A stretch of DNA of 60,000 nucleotides from the NCBI GenBank assembly GCA_029204225.1, contig CM055103.1, positions 1,631,720-1,691,719 on the forward strand, in the 5' to 3' direction. This DNA is from Diphasiastrum complanatum. Its lineage: Eukaryota; Streptophyta; Lycopodiopsida; Lycopodiales; Lycopodiaceae. Shown one piece after another: positions 22,792 through 32,896 of this stretch. Within the stretch, counting starts at the first letter, position 1. Every line of letters begins with the position of its first letter. Both the position numbers and the translations under genes were made by a program. The notes under the pieces are model-generated. The model did not search any database. It was not told the origin of the DNA and saw only the letters and a list, made by a program, of their open reading frames with translations.

Positions 22792-23422
22792 TCATTTATA
22801 TAATACAGACAAATTGAAAAGACATTTAGACTGCTCTATAGGGATCAATTCATCAGCAGATGTAATTTGGCCAATAAAAGAATCCCGGAGCACATCAGTA
22901 TTTACATCAATAATCTCACTTTCCTTATCAGGGGTGTTGATAAGAAAGTGACTAATATCCTAATAGCTGACTGAACAGAGGATGATGTCATAGGAGAGGG
23001 TCAGCAACAGAAACTTCATCATCATCTGGGATCTGAGCTAACAGGAAAAGTACGAAACCACTCTGATATTCAACCAATCGACATTTCTTGTTGCAATAAG
23101 GACACATTGAACTGCTTTTGAGAAGATCAAACAATTTGGCGAGCATTCTATCGAGTCTATGTTTGAAAGCTAGGAAGAAATGAACAAGATCAATATAATG
23201 CATGTATTGGAGTGAACCTATGGAGATAACATGCTTACTAAGTATATCCCTGAATCTAACATAATGTTCATAAAATACGTCAGAAATTGGTTGTGCAATC
23301 TTAAAAACATGTAAATATGGCCTAAATAGGTTGTGGAAGTAGTCTAGATTTTCAGTAATCCCAAATTCAGTAAAACATGAACTCAGGCCTGAATCTCGTG
23401 TAGATCTTGAGGAAGAGGCCAT
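22792..23422 (-). CDS. Cassette gene X, copy A (unknown function)
   Basis: Unrecognised small protein, divergently oriented to the histone-protease gene. The first exon (ATG at 23422, start MASSSRSTRDSG) is open for 144 codons. It contains helical segments and a Cys-pair motif (SSMCPYCNKKC). A donor GT after 23015 and an acceptor AG before 22959 would remove 55 bases in phase and add an acidic tail (NTPDKESEIIDVNTD) ending at 22792, giving about 191 residues. Copy B at 30685-31201 aligns over the helical part (GSLQYMHYIDLVHF against DGLKFIHFHELIVA) and has the same break followed by an acidic tail. The intron is short, so its use is uncertain. The reading frame appears undamaged. Confidence 0.55.
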
Positions 23423-24253
23423 GAAACTAACGTAGATATCGCACTTGTGCGGGATGGAGAACAAATGAAACAAAATTAACTCTAAAGATCGCGCACAAGA
23501 GGGATATGTACGGCAGATAGCTACTGAATATCGCACTTGTGCGCAAGTAGGTATCGTTGCAAAAAATGGACAACAATGCGTGCGCACAAGAGCGATATAC
23601 TGTGAATTTTGAGAAACAAAATAGTAAAAAATTAATCAGGTTTTGTGCCTTTTATACAGAATTTTCACATGTGTAGTCAACGGTCAATGGACACGTGTTT
23701 ACTTCCAATTGGACTGTAGGCATTGGCACGTGTGAGGTGACACCTACACATGTGTAAAATGACACCAGTACACGTGTCTCGTGTTCATTTGTCGATTCGA
23801 CAACACGTGTCACTCTCGAATTTTCCCGTACAAATCTCACACGTGTAAAATGACAACCTGACACGTGTCGCTGTCGCATTTGGTCGTACAAATTCCACAC
23901 CCGTGACAGGATGTTCTTTTGCACGTGTGAATCTTGATATAAAATCACAAACTCCGATGAATTTTTTTCACTTTTTTTTGCTCTCCGCATATCGCACTTG
24001 TGCGCCTCCTTCACAATCGCTATTCTACCTACTGCTTCCATGCGCACAAGTCTGATATTTCTTCCTACATGTCTCCTCATATCAGACTTGTGCACCTCTC
24101 TTCTATACTAATTGAACTCTTATATTCGGCTCGCACAGGTCCGATATACCGTACATTCTTTCCGTACATATCGGTCCTCTGCGAGGGCTTCATAATCCTT
24201 CCCTGCTCATCCTAGTTGTCATGCACAAGTGCGATATCCCCTAATACACTTCC
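23423..24253. promoter_or_regulatory. Bidirectional intergenic region with palindromic box arrays
   Basis: This 830-bp gap separates the divergent starts of gene X and the histone gene. Boxes of form ATATCGCACTTGTGCG, in either orientation and partly degenerate, lie at 23435, 23491, 23528, 23582, 23988, 24041, 24079, 24131 and 24222. The centre, 23666-23930, holds about nine CACGTGT/CACATGT boxes of G-box type. The order (boxes, G-boxes, boxes) is nearly symmetrical. The same arrangement precedes the third histone copy at 58847-59628. G-box cores bind bHLH and bZIP factors in plants; the binder of the other box is unknown. Confidence 0.7.
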
Positions 24254-25909
24254 ATGGATAGGAGAAAGCAGAAAAGGAGGGATTTCTTCTCTGCTGGCTC
24301 GTCCTCAGCTCCTGCAGTTGCCATTACACCTCTCGCTAGATCTAGAACGCGCAACCGTAGCAAGTGGCTCTCTGAAATATGTAAGTATCAGAGATCAACC
24401 GATATTTTGATTCCCAGAGCTCCATTCTTCCGTGCCGTCCGAAACATAACTAAAAATAATCTCGGACAGCTCGTTAGATTCACACCCACTGCTCTTCAGT
24501 GTCTTCAGGAAGCTGCTGAAGTCTATATGAGCCTTTTTTTTTGAAGATTCATTTTTGCTTGCTATTCATTCCAAGAGAGTCACCATAATGTCCAAGGACT
24601 TTCAGCTACTGATGAGAATGCGGGAGAGATTCTGCAAGTTACACGTATCTCAGGCTGCTGCTCCCAGACTTGTTCCTCTAGATAGGACTGATCTTCCTAC
24701 CAAGCGTCCTAGGAAGCAGGTAGCCCCCAAGAGAGCTCCGAAGAAAGTAAGGAGGGTAGACACCACAGAATCTACAAAGCCTAATCCGGAACCAATTGTA
24801 GATAACGCTGGTCTTGATAATGTTGTAAATATAGCTACATTGATTTTGGATACCCTTGTAGTTCCTATAGATACTACGCATTCACCTCCTCCTCCTCCAA
24901 ATCTTTATATATATATAGATTCCGATGATTATCTTAAATTTGAGAAGGACATAACCGATGTTGTAGATACTCCTTTTTGTTTTAGGCTTATAGGAACTTG
25001 ACTTTAGTATAAATTATAGAGTTGTTGATTGTTTGGATCTGAAAAATAGACGGGCTTCTATCAGTATTCCTGTGATAGAGTTTGGACTTACACTCTTGAA
25101 ATATGACATTGCAAGAGATTCATCCAATGAGTTGCTGGTGTTGAGTAACTTTTTGCTTCAGACCTTCAAGGAAAATAATGACACATTGTCACAGTGTCTA
25201 ACTAGTGGATTCACACCAACAACAAAATACCTGCTCATCCCTTATCATACCAAGTAAGATATATTAAATGCTTCTTGTTGTTTAATCTTTATCATTGCCA
25301 TTATCAATGGAAATAGTTCTTAGAATTGCAGCTAAAGAAATTTCAATCTTATTTTGTAGTGACCACTAGAGTATAAACTTGATCTCTATTAAGAGATTTG
25401 TAGATAATATTGTTAAAGGTTTTTGTGTCAAGATGAACTCGGCGAGCAATACTCATAACGATGTAGATATATACCTTCCATATTTAAGTAAATATATTCC
25501 AACAGATGTTCCTCATTCTGTGGACTGGCAGATCGTTAGTTTGTGTGCTGAATTTTTTTGCAGTCATCTCAGCAAAATGATTCATTCAGCTATGGGTGGT
25601 ACACATTATACAATGCAAAGTCATTTTTTGAGTGGTTCAACCTTCAGAAAGATGTTGATATTTCTAAGGTAATATCTGTTTATTCTTATTTTTGAAATCA
25701 TGATTAGTTTTCTATTTTGTTGATGTTTTTAGCCATTACTAATACATGAATGTTCTATCTTCTAGTTTACACTTCCTGAGTAAACATCAAGCCAGGTGTA
25801 CAGATTTAGACAAGAAATTATCCTAAGCATACTGGCTAAGGCAAGGCTTCAGTCTCCCGTTGTTGATGATGGTGCAAAGGATAATGTAATTATACTAAAT
25901 AAAGATTAG
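24254..25909 (+). pseudogene. CENH3-like histone H3 fold fused to Ulp1-type (C48) protease, copy A
   Basis: ATG at 24254. Residues 1-37 form a basic tail unlike the canonical H3 tail. Residues 38-130 are an H3 fold: EICKYQRSTDILIPRAPFF (alpha N), an RFTP/LQEAAE helix, and AIHSKRVTIMSKDF. Loop 1 is one residue longer than canonical H3, and the RFTP...LQEAAE wording is CENH3-like. A Lys/Arg/Pro-rich linker follows (about 24660-24900), then a C48 domain in exons near 25030-25256, 25360-25540, 25562-25668 and 25766-25909. Damage: an extra T in a T9 run at 24534-24542 shifts frame after residue 96; frame loss occurs near 25000; the Trp after the catalytic His is TAG (25367); the catalytic Cys is Tyr (TAT, 25591); a TAA stands at 25781. 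The fusion is inferred from collinearity and from copy B, where linker and protease share one exon. Confidence 0.75.
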
Positions 25910-26104
25910 AACACATACAGATTGCATAGAACTAAAATAGATAGCACATGTATAGAATTCATAGAAAAATATACATTGATATATCAAATGCTGCTCCATT
26001 TTATGAATTTGGGAGCACAAAATACATGTACTGATGCCCAACTTGGGCTTTCATTTATTGAATGAAAGAGTGTATACACAGATTTTACTAAAGTTTATTT
26101 GAAG

Positions 26105-26700
26105 CTATTGTTCTCCCACAATGGTGATTGTTGTAGGTATATCTTTGCAGCACGTTATCAGCTTTGTCTTTTTTGCATCTGTGACATGACAAATATTAGT
26201 AAATGTGCAAGTAAATGATGACATTTTCAATTATTTTGTTCTATTTTAAAATGGCAATAAACATAAAATACTTACGAGTCTTCCATTGATGATACATCTG
26301 AAATATGTTGGTAGATTGGTTTGTAATAGCATGAGTTCTGTTCTGATAAAATCAAACTTCCAGTGCTCTTCCACCTCAACCATAGTCAAATATTCCTCAT
26401 TGTAGATAATGCTTATCTCCATTCGGTTTGTGTGACCATTTAGTTCAAAGTTTTGATCCAGTGGTAGCCATGTACCTTCAATTTTCTTGTATCTCTGATA
26501 GCTAAATGTGAGACTGAACATTTGCTTTTTGATATGATAACGAAAGATCATTGAAGACTTTTTAATCCTACATTCTATGTCATTATTTTTTTTACTATCC
26601 CAGTCTTGATCCATGAGATCTGACAAAGTCTCATCTGATAAATCCTTGCAAACAAATAAAGTTGGTGTCCTACAAACACTAGCACTCGAGTGTACATACT
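26105..26700 (-). pseudogene. Cassette gene Y, copy A (partial, unknown function)
   Basis: Convergent with the histone-protease gene. The frame runs from about 26690 through LFVCKDLSDETLSDLMDQDW to EEHWKFDFIRTEL and a donor GT at 26275, with a possible small last exon to 26105. Copy B (28050-29000, other strand) has the matching stretch IFIAKDLTNEMISERLDDHW and a second match around its ELVNLQYW end. That similarity between two oppositely oriented regions is the evidence that this is a gene. The start is missing: upstream coding sequence seen in copy B is absent here. No known domain is recognised. Confidence 0.5.
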
Positions 26701-27054
26701 GTATTTCTATAACTGTAACTAGTATAATTAGAAATTTTCATTATACTAACCAGCATAGTCAAGTAAATTTAACTTGAGGTATTGACGTTGGACAGATTAG
26801 CATGTGTCAGGTAGGAAGAAGAAACCAGTGGGATAAGTCCATGCTGCTCGGACACAAATTTCAAAGTTTTTTATATTGCATTTTTATTTCTCAGTTACTT
26901 TTAACTACGTTACATAGATTTCAAATATGTGCATTTTGATTGGGCCTAGTGACAGTCAAAACTAAAGAAAAAAATTAAAAGTTTCTTTACAAAGGGTCTT
27001 TTTTTATTTTGGAACTCCTCTAATGGCTATATTTACCTCCTTATTAGTGCATTT

Positions 27055-27540
27055 ATTATCAAAGAAGAGAACTTGAAAGTTTTTTGAAGTTATTGTAGTA
27101 AACTGAGATAAGGTTTTGCAATAGTTTAGAGATATATAATACTTGCTCAATGTTCCTCGATTCTTGTGGTGTATCAATCACAATGGAGACAATTTTATGA
27201 ACTGGAATTTGATTGCCATCACCTAAACATACTTGTCTTTTCTCATCAATCACATCCTCAAAAGTAGAAAATGATCACTCTATGAGATGTCATATGTTGG
27301 GTGCATGCAAAATCTATCAACTAACCATCATGTTTCTAATCCAAAGAAGCTAGAAAGAGTTTAGGATTGTTTATACCATCGCACTTCTTCCCTTTAGCAA
27401 AGTTGTCGATCTCCTTAGCCTAAACCTTGCCCTTCTTAAGATCAAACGTCTTTTGTTTGTAGTAAAATTTGTCCTACTGGCATTCCTTGCCACAATAGTT
27501 TTATGCACCATGCTTCTTGCCTTTGCTTCCATCAATTTAA
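27055..27540 (-). pseudogene. Ty1/copia gag-protease fragment
   Basis: The minus strand reads a degenerate zinc-knuckle region (YCGKEC near 27490), then CLGDGNQIPVHKI and VLYISKLLQNLISVYY of the copia protease C-terminal region near 27230-27100. The 64-codon frame at 27253-27059 is the best preserved part. It sits between the two cassette copies and is probably a later insertion remnant. 26701-27054 shows nothing else. Confidence 0.65.
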
Positions 27541-28040
27541 CTTGTGAATGACATGCACTATAAGGGAAATTCTTCTTTTTTTGAGTACATTAGGGGAGGT
27601 CAAAGCGCTATAGGGGCCCTTTGTAAAGATACTTTTTTTGACTTTTCAACTATTCGACGTCCACATGTCCCAATAATATTTTTACATGTGTGCAGGACGG
27701 TAACAGTGTTTGTCAGACAATTTTTTTTTACAATTTCCTGGGCATGTTTTTAGCCAGTTCAAAACTCCCACCGGGCAGAGTCTAGATATGTGATTGAATA
27801 ATATATTGTTGGAGGTCAATCCATTTCAGAAGTCTTGATTCAACATGTGTATATGCACAATGAAGTTATGGTGGAGGATGTCAATCCCGTAGATCGACTC
27901 AAATGCAATTGTATGTGATGCAACTTACGCTGGTTTTTCTATGTTAATCATCCACATTCATTATTGTGATATATTTGTGTTAAAATAGAATATTGTCTTT
28001 TGCAGACTTGTATCCATCGAGCATAAGCGAATGACAACCA
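27541..28040. other. Unassigned stretch before cassette copy B
   Basis: Contains short degenerate frames (for example MHNEVMVEDVNPVDRLKC near 27850) that may be an upstream exon of gene Y copy B, but nothing can be confirmed. Confidence 0.3.
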
Positions 28041-28049
28041 ATACAATCA

Positions 28050-29000
28050 CTTGCAGGCATCATAGACATCATTCATTCTGATATCGGTTTACTCCAGTAT
28101 AAGCATCGTCCTTTAAAGTCACTTTTGGATTCTGGCATTTTTTTTTATGATTCTCTTTACATAACATGCAAAAATGGTTTGAATGGAAAACTAGAAACTC
28201 TACCTCTACCACATTTTTTTAAGTGAGGAATGGGTTCCCCCCGATTCTACCATAGCAGAAAGTTTTAGATCAAAGCTTTTTATGGACATTCAAAACTGCA
28301 TGAAATGTAGCACATGTTCAAAAACCAATAGACTATATTGGTATTTACCATTTGCAATTTTTGTAGATTTTTTTGCTAGATGTAATGTTCGTAAAACAGC
28401 TGCAATATTCATTGCTAAGGATTTAACTAATGAAATGATATCAGAACGTCTTGATGATCATTGGGATGTGAAAACTGATGGCAGCATTCAATGTAAGGCT
28501 AAAATATATACGCTCGAAACTTACGATGCTCCAATTTGACATACCTCAAAGCTATGGTTTTTGAGTAAATGGAAGAATGGTACATTTTTGTATTAAATAG
28601 TCTGTTATAATAATTATAATACTAATTTTTTTCAACAATGATTTATTGATAGATCATTTGCAATGTTAATGCAGATATGTTAATGCATATTAGAGCAAGG
28701 CAAGAAGATCATATCCCATGCAAAGATTTATTGTCAAGCATAGAAATTGTCGAAACAAATTAAAGCTTTGATGAATTAGTAAATCTACAATATTGGTGAG
28801 CTTAACTTTCTTTGTGAAATTTTAGATTGCTAACTTTTGGCTCCTTTTATATTAACCCACATTGTTTATTGATAAATGTAATACCATTGTTTTCATGTGC
28901 AGGATCAAAAAAAGTGAAATGAAGAATTGAAATAGCAACAATAGAATATCAAAAGACCTGAAAGAGTCATCATTTGTACACATTGAATGTAAGTTTTTGA
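28050..29000 (+). pseudogene. Cassette gene Y, copy B (broken)
   Basis: The plus strand carries LLDSGIFFYDSLYITCKNGL near 28120, then after a frame change an open 96-codon stretch to 28539. That stretch includes CMKCSTCSKTNRLYW and IFIAKDLTNEMISERLDDHW, homologous to copy A. A third piece near 28680-28795 (DHIPCKDLLSSIEIVE, ELVNLQYW) ends at a GT donor, and a fourth lies near 28903-28990. Stops and frame changes make it a pseudogene. It is convergent with protease copy B, as Y copy A is with protease copy A, so the cassette order is conserved. Confidence 0.5.
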
Positions 29001-29077
29001 AGTACATATTTTTGTATTGGCCTTTCAATAAGACCATTTATCTATTTTTCTATATAAATTTCTTTTCCATGAGCTCT

Positions 29078-30673
29078 TTAAAGTGTAAGCTTCCCAACTT
29101 CTTGATCCGTTGTCACCGATGTTGCATTAGAGAGAAATATCTTAAGCATCCCTTGTCGAAATTCAAATATGTCATTTTGTGTGAATTTCGGACAGGTGAA
29201 CTGCAAATCATCAACAATAGACAAGTTAGACGAATACACAAAAGTAAAACATCATATAAATAAAATCAGTGTACATCCAAACCCAAATTAGCTAACGTAT
29301 ATCGACAATTTCCCCTTGGCTGATGAACCATTCCATAAAGCATTTTACATTTTTAATGGCATACCAGCCACAGCTGAATGAGTCAACTTGTTGAGATGAC
29401 TGAGAATCAAAATACAGAATGTAAGTTTCACATTTTTTTTATATGGCAATTTGCATCATGAAAAGACTAACTGAAAAATTGGTTACTTGTGCGTCTATTA
29501 TCTCTATGTGCCTTGCTACACAGAGGGCCTTCGTTGGAAAATAAATGATCATGCTTTTGTACATCTCAATGTCGACATTGAGGTGTGTTGATCTCAAAGA
29601 GTTCATTCTCAGCACCTTTGGATTACACAAACCGGCTTCATCCACTCTTAGTGATATAATATGTACAAACCAGTGATGACTACAATCAACCAAATAGTCA
29701 ATGATATGTAAATGAAAAAAATACAAATAAAGCATATAATAAAACAATACACACAACTCAAATTAAACAATACATACTTTTGATAGTATGGTACAACAAA
29801 AATTTTGGAGTCGCATGGCATATGTCGTAAACATGATGCAACTGATTGCTCGTCCTTAAACAAGTGACAAAAAAATTGAGTAAGAACAAAAACACCAGGA
29901 ACACTGTCGCTTTTGTACAACTGAATCCAATAATTGAGTCCAGCTTCGACAACTGGGTCTGTGAGGTCCGAAGACTTATTCAATAACTCCTTACAGATAA
30001 CAGGATTAAAATAATTCATATATGAGGCCGAATATATATTGAATACAAAGCGACCACCTAATTTATCTATTTTTTTAGCTATGTACTCGTCAAAAATTAT
30101 ATATCGCTTAGAATAAAAAAATGTCAGCTTGGAATCGACCGGATATTGAACAACTAAATTTTTATATACAATTCCTAGTGATTGAGATGGGCTATCAAGA
30201 AAAAGAGCAATTGATTTTGTTATATATCTATCTAGATCCTCTGTGGTGCATCTCGGCACATCCAAAGACTGGTCACTATCAGAAGAGTAATCTAGTAAAA
30301 AATTTAGACCAGGAGTGACAGGAAGACCCTCTTGACCTTTCAGTGTATCAAGAATCAATTGGGTCTGGCCTATCATCTGCTCGGTCTCATCTGATAGTAC
30401 TAATTTTCTTTTAGGCGGAGGTGGAGGAGAGGGGGATTCTTCAGGTTCCACCCTAGATGGCCTAGCTTGATCATGAGTTGGCTGATTTTCAATTGGCTTG
30501 ATTTGGCTTTTTTTGGCCCTGGTTCCTGACCTCACTGGCCTTGACTGCTTTCTTTTCCTTTGATAAGGGGGTCTAACCCTGGGAGCTGGTCGGGGAGGTG
30601 GAGGTGCCTTGAATACATGCTCGTACTGATTCCTCAGCCTAAACACAAGATAGGACTGAGTACTTTTCATCAC
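29078..30673 (-). pseudogene. C48 protease with basic Pro-rich N-terminal region, copy B (histone part deleted)
   Basis: Exon 1 (30673-29778) encodes the end of the H3 region (YLVFRLRNQYEHVF), a Pro/Lys/Arg-rich linker (PPPPRPAPRVRPPYQRKRKQ) and the start of a Ulp1 fold (VVEAGLNYWIQLYK, FFCHLF, IFVVPYYQ). Exon 2 (29679-29487) starts HHWFVHIIS with the catalytic His near residue 301 and has RMNS where Ulp1 proteases carry the catalytic Asp. Exon 3 (29399-29297) gives SSQQVDSFSCGWYAIK, with the oxyanion Gln and catalytic Cys (TGT, 29372-29370). Exon 4 (29200-29078) has the terminal FEFRQGMLKIFL helix. The exon 3 to 4 junction does not keep phase with the donor visible. The promoter and most of the H3 domain are missing. 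Partners may be SUMO- or ubiquitin-like proteins; that is inferred from family only. Confidence 0.75.
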
Positions 30674-30684
30674 TTTTTTGTCTT

Positions 30685-31201
30685 AAATTTGATGTCGATA
30701 GATTTGTGCTTGATCACAAGTCTCACCTATTAGAATTATTCAAAATGTTTTGGACTAGCATCCTCGAATTATCTCTTGTTATTGATGGCCTAAAGTTTAT
30801 TCATTTCCATGAACTGATAGTTGCCCAGCCTGAAGCCAAGCATAAGCATGATAGGAAGTTTACCAAGCTTGATGAGAGCCTGAAGGTGGTACAATATTGT
30901 GAATCCCATAGGAGATCATGCAGGTTTATAGCTGAGGGCATAGCTTTTGTTTTCTTCATATCTGCGTTAATACCTCCAATCTTCCAGATCAATTGGTGTT
31001 GGTTCTTCAAGTAGAACATCTACTTAGAGATTTATAGTCGATGTGGACGAAAATTTAGAAGACGAAGTATTGGGTGATGAGGAAAAGACTAGGCTGGCTT
31101 TGATGTATGACCCTGCTCTATCACAGTTTATGGTAATATCTTCTACATCAAGTGTAGAAGAACACGACATTGCTCGACATTCCTGTATACCATATGAATA
31201 G
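30685..31201 (+). pseudogene. Cassette gene X, copy B (5'-truncated)
   Basis: Begins without an ATG at about 30685, ten bases from the truncated protease copy B, so the shared promoter and both gene starts were deleted together. The first frame to 31014 matches X copy A over its helical region and its ESHRRSC/CPYCNKKC region. An acceptor-like CTACTTAG before 31029 leads into an acidic second exon (VDVDENLEDEVLGDEEK) ending at 31201, as in copy A. Function unknown. Confidence 0.5.
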
Positions 31202-31254
31202 CCTGCCATATTTATCATTGAATGATATTGGAGATGTGATGCCAATTGCCTCCA

Positions 31255-32229
31255 ACATCATCTACAACCATACTACCTTGTCCACCATCTTTGAAGTTGC
31301 GACATATTCAGCTTCACATGAGAATTGAGCCACCAAGGTTTTCTTCTTGCATGTCCAGCTGATTGCTACTCCACACTCTATCGAACATCCTCTTGTTACG
31401 AACTTGTTTTTGTCTTTGCAGCTTGCCTAGCTTGTATCACTGTAGTGGTGCAGCTCGAATCCTTTGCCTTCTTTGTCTGTTTTGAAGGTTAATCCCATGT
31501 TTTGAGTACCCTTCAGATATTGCAGAATTCACTTTGTCAAAATGCGCCATGCTAGGATTCGAAGAGAATTGGCTTAAAGCATAGACAAATAAGACCTACA
31601 GATTGTGAGGTACATCAGACTACCGATCGGGTTTTGGTAGGGTATACCTTCTATTTTTCGTCTCTCCTCATCTTTATTTGGGGAATCCTACTTCATTAGT
31701 CTGCCTCTAGCTATCATTGGTGTGGCTTTTTCTTTGCAGTCCATCATTTGGTACTGCTTTAGCACTTTTCGAGCATACTCTAACTGACTCAGATGCATTT
31801 ATTTTCTCATTTGATTTTTTCTTATTTCCAATCCAAGGCATTTTGTTGTTTCTCCTAGATCTGTGATTTCATAACTTTTAGTAATTTGAGTCTTTGTTTT
31901 CTTGATTACATCAGGGAATTTTCTACCATCAAGGAGTCATCCACAAAATCTCTTCCTACTTTTTTTATATAGACATTGTAGTCTGGTTGTGTAGGAGTGA
32001 AGTCTAGAGACATCAAAAGATTGTCAAGCTTCTTGTACCAAGCTCGTGATGCTTGCTTCAGACCATAAATGCATCGCTGCAACCGATAGACATATTGTTG
32101 ATTGTCGGGGTCTTCGAATCCTTCAAGCTGCTTCATGACGACTCCATGGAGAAAGATTGTTTTTACATCAATCTGGTGAATTTCCAGATTGTATTGTGTC
32201 GCGTATGCAAGGAGCAGTTGAATGCTTGT
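31255..32229 (-). pseudogene. Old Ty1/copia element: RT and RNase H part, interrupted
   Basis: The minus strand encodes RT (EGFEDPDNQQYVYRLQRCIY, GLKQASRAWYKKLDNLL) with broken frames towards RNase H (AISWTCKKKTLVAQFSCEAE near 31330). Its upstream half continues at 41207 beyond a 9-kb insertion. The RT frame resumes exactly when the insertion and one copy of the 5-bp duplication are removed. Stops and frameshifts show it is much older than the insertion. Confidence 0.85.
32225..32229. repeat. Target-site duplication, left (CTTGT)
   Basis: CTTGT directly precedes the first LTR and recurs directly after the truncated third LTR at 41207-41211. It flanks the whole compound element. Confidence 0.9.
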
Positions 32230-32883
32230 TGTGAAAAATACAGATCCTAAGTGGATCTAAACTCCAAGATCATTGGCTTGAATGCTTGCACTCCAAACTA
32301 CATAAGCTAGGAATTGGCAACACATTCTATGCTACCTAGAATGCAAAGAACTTGATCAAAAAGCATTTATCACAAATGGAAACTTCCATAAACATCAAGT
32401 GCGGCCCAAAATAGCATTATACAGTCCATAATACATCAGCCTACCACTTTTGGAAAGCACCTAAGATCATACACAATAGCTTGAAGACAATACACACAAC
32501 AATGCTCTCAATGGAGGAAGAAACAATGACAATGATCTATTGATCTCAATGAAGCATACAAAAGGTTTCTCCAACCTGTTCTCCACGAATTTCAGCCTAA
32601 TATAGGTGAGAGAGATGACTCTCTCTCCTCTCTCTAGAACTTAGGACCCAATTTTAGGACACCAGTAACCTAAAATAGCCAATTTTGGCCTATATGTCCA
32701 AATAACATGATTTTAGTGTCATTTAGAAGGTCCCGAAGTTTGAGACTTCTTCAACATGAAATATATACTAGAATAAAAGTATCTAGGTCTCTTTCACACG
32801 TGTGAAAGGTTAGATCCAAAACTATGTACAAAAATTGCCAATTTAGGCCTCAAACTAGCTAGGAAATGTTGACAATTTTCACA
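32230..32883 (-). mobile_element. LTR 1 of the compound copia element (654 bp)
   Basis: Ends TGTGAAAA...TTTTCACA. Identical, as far as I can read, to 38098-38751. Contains the perfect palindrome TTTCACACGTGTGAAA at 32792-32807. In element orientation this is the 3' LTR of the left internal copy. Confidence 0.97.
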
Positions 32884-32896
32884 CTCCCTCTTCAAC
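32884..32896 (-). promoter_or_regulatory. Polypurine tract of the compound element
   Basis: On the minus strand GTTGAAGAGGGAG lies directly between the ORF stop and the LTR start, the position expected for plus-strand DNA priming. Confidence 0.85.

Noticed and set aside
24254-24620. Canonical replication-dependent histone H3
   Set aside because: The ARTKQTARKS tail is missing, loop 1 is one residue longer, and helix 2 reads RFTP...LQEAAE, all closer to CENH3.
25500-25565. VDWQIVSLCAEFF first considered the protease Cys box of copy A
   Set aside because: The neighbouring frame after a GCAG acceptor gives SSQQNDSFSYG, which aligns residue by residue with SSQQVDSFSCG of copy B. The true Cys position is therefore Tyr at 25591.
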